Shown here piece after piece: positions 46,080 to 55,500 of a stretch of 64,000 nucleotides of DNA (position 1 is the first letter of the stretch; each line of letters opens with the position of its first letter). The notes beneath the pieces are model-generated. The model saw only the letters and a program-made list of their open reading frames with translations. It ran no database searches and had not been told where the DNA came from. The translations under genes were made by a program, and so were the position numbers. Source of the stretch: Durusdinium trenchii (taxonomy: Eukaryota > Sar > Dinophyceae > Suessiales > Symbiodiniaceae); assembly GCA_963970005.1 (NCBI GenBank), contig CAXAMN010021362.1:247720-311719 (forward strand), given 5' to 3'.

Positions 46080-47867
46080 TCACCGGATCAAGTATTTAGC
46101 TTTGATGAAGTGATGGTACGCGCTTTGCAAGTACCGATCCATAATTCGGTGCAACACAGGCGTTTGGGCCGTTACACGACGACTCAGCCTCGCAGGTCTT
46201 CCGATAAAGTCTTCGGAAGGCTGACAGGAAGTACCCAAAGGGTTGACCCCGCATACCCCACGCTGATGTGCTTGGTGGAGGTCAACCATAAAATGATGAA
46301 GGAGGTGTATCTTGGGTTGAAAAATGAACAAACACCGGCGCATTTGTTTGGCCATTGTAGCCATTTGGGAATACCGTCTTAGAAAAAGGAAACCAAGCTC
46401 TGCCACAAGCTTGCACTCCCCAGGCTCCAGCCACAGGCTTGAACGGTAAAGCAACCTGCTGCACCTTTGGATGGCATGGCATGCTTCGGCTGCCAAGCCA
46501 AGCAAAGGTTGATGGGGGAAGCTGTCACGGTTGAAACGCGCTTCCACGTATTCCATGAGCACCGTGCTCAGGGCACCTTTGTGCCAGGATCCGGTCGGAT
46601 AAGTGCTTGTGGTTTCCCAAGAGATCGATTCCTTCGAGATTTTTGATACAAAGGCTCTTCTCGAATTACGATGGCACCATGACTTGAAGTCCTGACTGAG
46701 TGCAGCAAAACGCTCATCGATTTGTCCATGTGCTTCCTCTTCGCTGAGTAGTGCAAGGACGGATCCTAGATAATGCTTGAGCACTCCGAGATGCATGGCG
46801 TGAAACCAATCGTAGCACCAAATGCTCGCCTCCTTTCCTGGCTCGTGTAAAAGGTGTGTCGCAAACGGAGACGGCGTCAAAAATGGGTTCTGAACATGTT
46901 CCGTTGCAGCCCAAGTAGGGCGACGAGTCTCAATTTGTTCAAACGGGCACTGTGTTTGTCCCGCTTGGCAGCGATGACAAATGCCAACAGGTGGTGTCCG
47001 AACTGTGACCCGCTTCTGTATATTGTTGAACGACCTTGAGAATCCAGCGCATTTGTGTAGAAATGGCCAATCGCCAATTATACCAACGACAACTCCCCAA
47101 AAACGTCCGCCCTGCGGGTTTGCAACGCCGACTTCCCACATGAAACGTGCTTCCTCAGCAACCGATTCCATGAGGAGCTGCCACGTCTCAGCATGTTCAT
47201 CGGAATAATCTCGCTTTCGCAGGCTTGTGATCAGGAACCTGTTCGTGAAGGTATGGCCCTCAAAGTTAACCTCCATTCTTGCCCAAGAATTTTTCAAGCC
47301 ACGACCACGACTAGATTGATTTGCTTTTGCAAAGCCCCGCCCAAGCATGCTGTGGAATGAAAATACAAAATGGGCGCCATGGCGCCGTCCACGCCCCTCG
47401 TCCCCGTGCAACAGCAATGGGATGGCCCGTTTCAAGACCAGCGTTCCCAATGACGCCTGCTGAAAGATTTGGTGATTTGGATATAGCCTGGCAAAGTTTC
47501 GCCAGAAGGCACTGAGTATTGACTCCTCCCTCGATGCGTGCTGCTTCTGCAGCCCATGCAATATGTGCATGCAAGAGTTGGATGCCAAGAACTCAAACCA
47601 ATCTCGGATTCTAAGGATGGGAATGTGCGGAAACTTTCCCAATTGAGACCTTTTCACTCCCAGCGACAGTTCGTACTTGTTCACTAGGACACGGCGGCAA
47701 TCCCTTTCCGGATTTGCGCTGCTGCAGCGCGCTATATCCAACAAACCACCTGATGTTTGCGCAGCCTTTGCGCCTACATCAGCCACAAAGTCACGAGCTG
47801 CAGCGATGGCAGAGGTGCATGAGGCCTTGGCCGGCCAACCGGTTAAATTTACCAAAGAACGTCCGAC
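46080..47867 (-). CDS. DDE-transposase-like protein (dinoflagellate multicopy family)
   Basis: One uninterrupted frame of about 595 codons, from an AG|G acceptor (exon start 47867) to a stop at 46080. No ATG lies near the 5' end, so a first exon is missing or the copy is truncated. Seen in order: LLLHGDEGRGRRHGAHFV; GVVVGIIGDWPFLHK; a CHRC zinc-pair motif; CYDWFHAMHLGVLKHYLGS; KIHLLHHFMVDL; SEDFIGRPARLSRRV near the C-terminus. Conserved acids at intervals, a C-x2-C between the second and third, the D-x2-H-x3-LG motif and a late acidic residue recall CMC/Plavaka-type cut-and-paste transposases; that comparison is from memory and is inference. I know very similar proteins as high-copy dinoflagellate sequences. 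The long open frame suggests a young or constrained copy. No terminal inverted repeats were located. Confidence 0.6.
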   Translation of the reverse strand, partial: VGRSLVNLTGWPAKASCTSAIAAARDFVADVGAKAAQTSGGLLDIARCSSANPERDCRRVLVNKYELSLGVKRSQLGKFPHIPILRIRDWFEFLASNSCMHILHGLQKQHASREESILSAFWRNFARLYPNHQIFQQASLGTLVLKRAIPLLLHGDEGRGRRHGAHFVFSFHSMLGRGFAKANQSSRGRGLKNSWARMEVNFEGHTFTNRFLITSLRKRDYSDEHAETWQLLMESVAEEARFMWEVGVANPQGGRFWGVVVGIIGDWPFLHKCAGFSRSFNNIQKRVTVRTPPVGICHRCQAGQTQCPFEQIETRRPTWAATEHVQNPFLTPSPFATHLLHEPGKEASIWCYDWFHAMHLGVLKHYLGSVLALLSEEEAHGQIDERFAALSQDFKSWCHRNSRRAFVSKISKESISWETTSTYPTGSWHKGALSTVLMEYVEARFNRDSFPHQPLLGLAAEACHAIQRCSRLLYRSSLWLEPGECKLVAELGFLFLRRYSQMATMAKQMRRCLFIFQPKIHLLHHFMVDLHQAHQRGVCGVNPLGTSCQPSEDFIGRPARLSRRVTAQTPVLHRIMDRYLQSAYHHFIKAKYLIR

Positions 47868-48060
47868 CTATAGAACCTAAGTCCCACGAGTTCGTCTCAC
47901 ATGGAAATTAGCAAGCGCCCTGAGAGTGCAAGAGCGTTGAACTAGAACTCAAAGTTAAGTTGTAGCTTTTTCAAAACTTCTGTGCAAATGCAAAGTTCCA
48001 TGGCTGCCCGTGTTTGGTTCACACGCAGCGTCGAATTGTTTGTACTCAATTGATCTTAAT
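47868..48060. other. Spacer between two minus-strand genes
   Basis: Under 200 bp between the 5' end of the transposase-like exon and the stop of the next gene upstream. If the transposase-like gene has a first exon of its own, it must lie here or the element has inserted downstream of its neighbour. Nothing is recognised. Confidence 0.35.
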
Positions 48061-49010
48061 TTACCTAACCCGTATTGGCTCTGATGGCCTGACCGGGGGA
48101 GGGTGCTTAAAAGACCTGTACACAACATATGTGCTGCACTGGCTGTCATCCGAGGAGTTGGATGGCATCATCACACTGTCACCGCCGGCTTTGATGTTCC
48201 TGCAGCCAGGCTTACCTGAGCGAAGGGATGCGGTGCTCTAAGGGGTTTTTAGTGCCGAGGGACCATCCATTTACAAAGCCCCAAAGGGGACTGCTTCATT
48301 TGTTGAAAAAAGATAGAAAACATGCACTGAAACTTGGACCAGGTGCCTCGAAACATGTCGATCAAACAAGCTTCTAACATTGCAGGCCCCGAAGCTTCCG
48401 TAGATTCGAACAGGACTACCATGTTGGACCACTTGTCCGGGTCGAACTTGTACCCGTAGATGGTGTTGGACCAGCGCCACAACGGATTGTGGCTGTAACC
48501 AATTTTGAAAATCATCGGTTGGTTCTTCTGGAACAGAGTCAGCATCACAGATTTGGCATGTTGGAGAACCCTACCAGCCGTGACGCCTGGGGGCGGGAGC
48601 TTGTAGTCTAGAAATGCCAAGTCATCACACGGGCTATCGAAGCGAACACTTGATGGTGTTGTAGCCGAACCAGTTGGTGAAGACGATCTTGACATGCAGT
48701 GTGTTTGTTTGGAAGATAGCTTGTTCCCTGCGAACATGGAACTTTGTTCTTCCCAACAGCTCATGCAATTCCCACGATGCACCGCCTTCCCAGGCCCAGT
48801 GTCAGAAGGACTTCCTGGTGATTGGCCTCCGCCTCTTGTCCATGGAAAGGGTTGCAAGCTGTCCTTGAATTCAAGCGGGGTGGAACTGGGAGGGTTGAAC
48901 AGGTTCGTGGAACATGACATTGAAGGCAGTTGAAGCCAAGACTCTGTCCGATGACACGTAAGTAGGTCCCAGAGTTCATCATACACACTTTCATTGCTGT
49001 CATCGCCCAT
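48061..49010 (-). CDS. Two-exon protein with a GIY-YIG/T5orf172-like core, 272 residues
   Basis: Exon 1 49010-48347 starts at ATG (MGDDSNESVYDELWDLL); exon 2 is 48215-48061 with TAA. The intron is GC-AG with AG|G and splits a Gly codon. 664 plus 155 bp is exactly 273 codons, which supports the model. The N-terminal half is low-complexity (Ser/Pro-rich). The core reads YKLPPPGVTAGRVLQHAKSV, MLTLFQKNQPMIFKIGYSHN, WRWSNTIYGY, MVVLFESTEASGPAMLEACL, IDMFRG, then PGCRNIKAGGDSV and YVVYRSFKHPPP. The KIGY-x5-WRW and A-x-LE-x-x-LI-x-x-F pattern resembles the Arg/Glu layout of GIY-YIG/T5orf172 nuclease folds; this is inference. I know close relatives only as a high-copy dinoflagellate family. Start choice: first ATG in a conserved-looking context; upstream exons are possible. 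Confidence 0.65.
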
Positions 49011-49558
49011 GATGGGGCCAGGTTTGCAATTAACAAAGGAGCTTGAACAAAAAAACGGCAATGCTCAAAGGTCTTGCAAACCACTCCCATGCACCAATTA
49101 AGCTGTCAGTGTCCACCGAAGAGTTTTGAGCGCTGGACTCCATCACCAATCCTTTTCGAGAAGCCTTTGACAACGTTGCCCGGCTTCGGACCTGGCCAAC
49201 GCAACCCAACTCAGTACGACAGAACGAACCGATTCTATCAAGCTCAAAGTGGAAGGCTGTGACTCTCCCTTGCAGCACGGCAGGCCGCAGCATGTCAGGT
49301 GTATTTTTGGCTGTGCGTAGCTCGAATACCCCGCTAATTGAACTTGAAAGGTTCCAGCTTTCAACCACCACCTGTCAAAATGATTGTGGTTCCACAATCT
49401 TCGTACCCGCTGGAAAGAAAATGCATACAGCGTGTTCAGTTGCTCCCAGAGTCGGAAACCACTTTTTCGATCAACATATATAATCAAAACGAGACAAACA
49501 TGAATGATGAGGAACGAAAGCAGAGCAACACGCTGCCTCTTGCTAAAATGGCAGGCCC

Positions 49559-52500
49559 TCACTTGCGAGCGCGCTTGGACTCAGGTTCTTCCGGTACATC
49601 TGTTCCTTTCCCTTTCTTTTCCTTCTTGGTTGTTTTTCCAGGTTTTGCTTTCTTTTCCTTCTTTTCCTTCTTGTCCTTCTTGCCATTTGTGTCCGTGCCA
49701 TCGGTCTTGTCATAGTACTTCTTTTGGCTCCTGGAGCACTTTGAGTCGGGCATGTTTGGGGACTTGGAATGCAATTCTTCCAAGAGAGGTCAAGAGGGCA
49801 CATGATACAGACGGTAAGCAAAAGCATGCAACTCAGGTTTGTTCGAGATGCGGCTGCTCCTGATCCTGATTTCTGCCGCAGCTGCTTTGGAGCACCTCGT
49901 TCGTGCGAGAGGCTAGGCCGTCGGCTATAGGCCAGAAATGTTAGTGGTCCACTTTGTATGTGGTCAGAGAAACAAAGACAGGCACCAAGAAAAGGACTAA
50001 TAAGGACGTTCCTGATTGAGTGACTGACCGAACACTCCCCCCCGGTGACATCTTGGAGTCCACACGCCATTGTTGCAGTTTTCATTTTGCCCTCAGCAGC
50101 AGTGTAGAACCTTGGTGATAAAGGACCTACATGGTACCACTCACACAACCAAAGAACTCTTCCAAGTGTAGGAGTCCTTTTCGGCAAGGAACGACTCCGT
50201 GAAGAAGCCATGAGCCTCCCCCGTAACCCAAACATCCTGACAGCCATCAAACTCCTTGTCCAGGCTCACCACCTCCTTGTTCAAGATCTCGACTGACCTG
50301 GGCCAACGATCCGTTTGACGCCTATATCGACGCTCCGCTGCACGCGAAAGGATTTAGGGTGGCTGCTTGGAGGCTTGCTCATCGCTGCCATACTTTGTTT
50401 TGAGTTCTCTGATCAACGATCGCAACTTCCCTGTTTTGCTCATGAGGCTGTCCATGAATTTCTTGAACCGATCTTTCGTCTGGCAGGGACAAATGGTAGA
50501 AACATTCAGTCAAATTACCAGATACTGAATGAACAGTGCATTCTGTTTCTATGTTTTGTACCTGACCTACCCATACTTGTTCTCGGCATTGGGGCCAAGA
50601 TCAGCTGCTTTGGTGACCTCGGCCTTACGCCGACCATCCATATCAGCCAAGCCTTTGAACTTGTCGCCAAGCTCGAACTGGGGATCTGAGTCTGCCTCAT
50701 CGTCGCAAGCATGGAGCTGGAATATGGTAAAGGATGGTAAAGGGATGTAGTGGGAGGATATCCATACTTTCGTGGGTGGAACCAAAAATGGCGGGGTCTA
50801 TTGGCTTCTTGTTTCTTGGCGTGCGAGAACGATAGTCCAGCCTTTTGGCGCTTCTGGTGAATCTCCTCGTAGGAGTACGACTCCTCCCGCTCGCCGGTTT
50901 CCTTCACAACGATCCAGAACTCCTCAATCCCATCATAGCGGTTGAACCTCCGGGCGGTAGGACCCCCCTGTGAATCAAAAGATTTGTTTGATTATATTTC
51001 AACCATTTCTCATCAATTATGTTGACCCTGAGGACATGGTAAATGCTGGAGCTGGCCTGACAAAGCCCTCCCCCAAAGCGCGACAGCGAGCTTTGGCCCC
51101 TTCGATGCGCTGCCTGGTCCGCGAAGGGGTGTTGTTTGGGTCGCGTGAGGTGTGGCCTTCACAGATGACATTATGACATTTGATAATATATACAGCACCA
51201 CGGTCTAGATCTCGAGTCTATGGAGTAGAGCCTGAAAAAAATGAGGACAGGGCGGTTTCCACTTCAGATCCACCCTCATCTCTTCCTCAGAGAACCAACC
51301 TTCGTTCACGGTCAGCTTGACCTTTTGCTGTTTCTTGACCAAAATGGTCAGCTCAGCAACAAACGTCTCCTGCGTGTGGTGTTTGCTTGGGAATATAGGG
51401 TCATTGACTCGAGGATTATAAGGTGGGATCAAAAGCAAATCGGAACACACAAAAAATATCAATTGAACACGCCGATCCTCACTGAAATTGCTCTTGCACA
51501 TGAGATCCGCGATGGCATTCTTGTTACCACTTTGCCACTCACGAACAACGATCTCCGGGGCGTTTCTGTCCATGCGCTTCGTTTTGGGTCGCACCCAACG
51601 GATCAATTTGGCTTTAGCAGCATTCCGGAGTTTTGTCTGCAGGGCTGATAGCAAAAGAACGATGTTTGCACGATTCTAGTTTACAACATTGTGGATGCAT
51701 GCATTGTCAATCATTGGGTGCGTTGGGTACAAAGTGCAAAACACAGGCCTTTCGGTCAGTCAGCGCGGGGTCCTCCGCTACCGCTGCCGGGACTGCAGGC
51801 TCCGACTTCAGCCCCCCGTCTGGTGGAACCTCGGCCTCAACCTTCTGGCCAGGCTGAGGACCAGCAGGGATGGGAGGTGTATCAACTCTCTCACCATTGG
51901 TGCCAGAAGTTTGGCGACAGGGTGTTGGAACTGGCACGACAGCAGGTACCTCTGGCTCCTGAACAAAAGCTATAGAAAACATTAAATGCAAAAAATACCC
52001 GAACATGGTTTCAATCTGCGGGCGTTGTTTGTATGGTTGAAATCACCCTTCACGCACCTTCTTGCTCATCATAGCGGCAAGATCTTCATCAGACGCCTCA
52101 GAGGTGGGTTTGAAGCGACAGGAATTTAGCGGTGGTCCCTCCAAGTAACCAAGACAGGTTGAGAGGTCTTCCAGCCTCTGTTGGTAGTGGAAACCATATC
52201 AGCTGAGGACAGGACTGGCACTGTCTCTTGCTCTTCCATTCCACATGGACGCTGGGCCTTAAGCAAGGAGTGGCTGGCCTATAGGGGTGGTTGCCTCACC
52301 GCTAAGGGTCTGGCAGGGACTGAAGTACTCCAAAACAATGGATCGGGCTCACGTAGTGCAAGTTCATGGTCGATATCCTTCACCCATACCAGAAGAAGTT
52401 GAAAGGACATACAAAAGAAAGGTGTCAGAACAAAAGGCAATCCAAGAGAGGTCATCAAAGGCCTTATAGGACAATGCGCCCTCCAATTGTGTGTTGGAGG

Positions 52501-55500
52501 GCGCATCGTACTATAAGGCCTTTAGACCTTTGTTGAAAAGAGTGACAAACTTGATAGAATGGTTGCATGGCCATTTGAAAGGTCCTGCAACTGCTGCAGC
52601 AATTGTTGTTCTTCAGCTGCAAGGTCCATATGTTCAACCCCATACTGTAAGGTTGCACAGCTGGATCCCAAGGCGCTCAAAGACCCTGACATTTTGTCAG
52701 CTCTATTTGTTGGCTGCCCCTAAAGCCCTCAACACGATTGAGCCCTGTGGTCAAGAAGGTTCCAAGTTCGAAGGTGCAGGTTTTGATGTGGAGTGAATGA
52801 TAGTGAATGCATATGCCAGCTCTATTGCGTATAAGGTTTGACCTCAAGCTCCTTTGCCAAACCTCCATTCCGGCAAGTAGCGTTGCCCAAATGCATGTAG
52901 CCCATGAATTGTCGCGCAGCGGGTATGCCAGCTGTGCGTTGGAACTGTCAAAAGCCTTCAAAAATGAGGCTCCCGGGGGGGGTGTCGAACCCATTAAAAA
53001 ATAATGGGTTAGTACTAGTAAAATATGGGTTTAGTACGGGTTCAGTACGGGTTTGGAAAACCCGAGGTTTTACTAGAAACCCGATGTTTCGATCCAAAAA
53101 TAACGGTTTGATACGGGTAAATATAGGGTTGAATACGGGTTCAGTACGGGTTTGGTCAAAACCCTTTCTTTTCCGGCACAAAATCGAAAAAGTTTGTCAT
53201 CAACCCATTCAAAAGGTCAGACTATAAGAGCGACAGAAGGAAGTCACCCCTCGGAAACCTCATGAAGTCTCTTTGGCATTAAGCCTCGCCACTCTACAGG
53301 GATCGTCAACCTTTTGTGACGTCGCAAATAATTGTAGACACTTTCCAATCGGAGATACCTCCAAACACTTTTGTCAGCCCACTCAAGTTGTTCAAAGGAC
53401 GATACGGCTGAAGGAACCGGATCAGGAAGCTGGGGCTGCCCCTTGCACGTCACCTTGAGGTCTTCCAACATGTCGCAGAACTCCCGCGCAAAGGGCACAG
53501 GATAGACCCTAGGCGCGGGCGGCTCGAACTGCAGACTTAATTGTAGGGAGTTGGGGGGTGGCAAGGTGGCCTTTTCTTTTTGTTTGTGGATGAAAAACGG
53601 TCTTCTCAGGCCACCTTTAGAAAGCATCAAGAACAATAACCACACAATTGTCGAATGTTGCGATTGAGAGGTGTGGAAAAGTCAGAGGTGTAGTTGGTTG
53701 CACCTGAGTGATGGAAATCTTGGTCCTTTAACGGTTGGAAGCATGATGCCCACCAGAACAAGGTCAGAGAACCACCGGTAGAGTCAACCAACTGTGAGGA
53801 GAGTCCACCTCCAAACCAGTCGACCCCAGAGGAAGAAAGCAGCAAAACATCAAAACTGGTACAAGTCAAGCACCAGGAAGCTCTGTACCCTTGAGTGCGG
53901 GTGTTCCTTTCCACCTCTTGCGTCCTTCGCGGTCTACGTATTTCTCGGCAGTGACGACCTTTTTGTCCCCCTTCTTCTTCTTCCAGCCCTGGAGCACGCC
54001 CTTGTTCAACTTGTGGATTCGTACTGAGTTGCAATAAGCCCAGTGTCTCTTTGGGGTTCTCGACTTGTAGTGTCCCATCCACCAACTAACTTGGTGGACC
54101 TAAGTATTGACTTGATAGATATGAAACTAAAATAACAATTGCCCACGCGCAAACATTTAAACATTTGAACTGACTGACAGATGGCAGAAACCCTTTAGGG
54201 ACTGGACAGCACTCGGGCCTCCGGCGTCAAAGATCCTTCGAATTGTCTCTCTGAAAGCCGGGTAGAACTCTGCCAATGACCCTGATGGTTGCTCTAGGCT
54301 CCAAACACCTCCCAGACACGTGGTCAACAATATCAGGCAACAGCTCCTGCATACAACCGTGAGCCATCAACACCTTTATATAGCTCTCTTCTAGACACTC
54401 GGGAGGTGCCACTTGACCCCCCAAGACTTTCAACCCAAAGAAAACAAAACAGCGCTTGCTTAACAACGTCAACCCCTCCTCTCTAGGAGCATGTTACCCA
54501 GCTGCACCGATGGATACTCTTCAAAGCCTAAAGCAGAGCATGGACTACGCGCGCTAGTGCCCACATTCACTTTGCAAAAGGATGAACACTTCATCCCAAA
54601 GTGAGCCCCGAAGTTGTCAGCCATCCCACGAAGCAAATATAATGTTGCCAGCCTGAGCTCAACAGTAACTCACATGGATTATATATATATGTCCTCTCCA
54701 TGGATTGGATGTCAACTTTTGTAGGGATACAAGGTCTCGCTTATATAAACCAAGAAACGCAAATCCTGAGGCATGAGTCAAATCCATAAAGTTGGACCGC
54801 TCGCGAGGTTCTTGTTTGTGGTCCATCACGTCAAAACGGGCTGCCTTGTACTGGGATGAAGCCATGACACGGGTCAGGTTTCCAGTGCCCGCAAAATATT
54901 CGAGCCATTCGTAGTCCTGAGGAGTGGCTGATCACTTAAGAGTTCAGCAGATGGGGTTGAAGCCTTTCAAAGCACTACAACGGTTGCACCCCGGACCCCA
55001 GCTGCTGGCCTGCGTAATGGGAAATGTAAAGACCAGGAGCAGGATCACCAAAACAAACTCCTGAAGGGCACGCTTTCTAGGATATATTCTTTGGCAGCAG
55101 CCAAAGCCTGCTGGGAAGGTCTGTTCTTTTGCTGGGGGCTTTTGACTGCATGACATTGTGTGTTGGGTGTCTCCTTTGGAACGTGGAGACGTTGAAGGCG
55201 GCAAAGCAAGATGTCGAGGTTCAGCATGGCGATGTGATTGGTCGGTCTCTAGCCCCGATGTATTCGAGAAACGTGTTTGTTCGTCCATGTGCTAGCTATA
55301 CAACTTTGTTATATATGCATTTAAGATTTACAAGTTCGAGTATTTTTCAGAACCCTGAGTTGAGAATGGCTGCATGCATCCAACCAAATGCACGCGATTG
55401 AACTCGGCTCCAAGAACGCAGAACCATTGAGTTGAATGCGAATGAGCTGGTAGGAAACATGCCCAGCAAGACGCTTCTTCTTCAATGTCTCCACCCGGAC

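Noticed and set aside
49030-49371. Extra 5' exon of the GIY-YIG-like gene on minus
   Set aside because: The open frame there has no clear bias and no needed junction; the ATG at 49010 already gives a complete gene that closes exactly.
49338-49863. Plus-strand Phe/Ser-rich frame over 49.34-49.86 kb
   Set aside because: Antisense of the Lys-rich C-terminal exon of the large minus gene (KKEKK-type codons read backwards).
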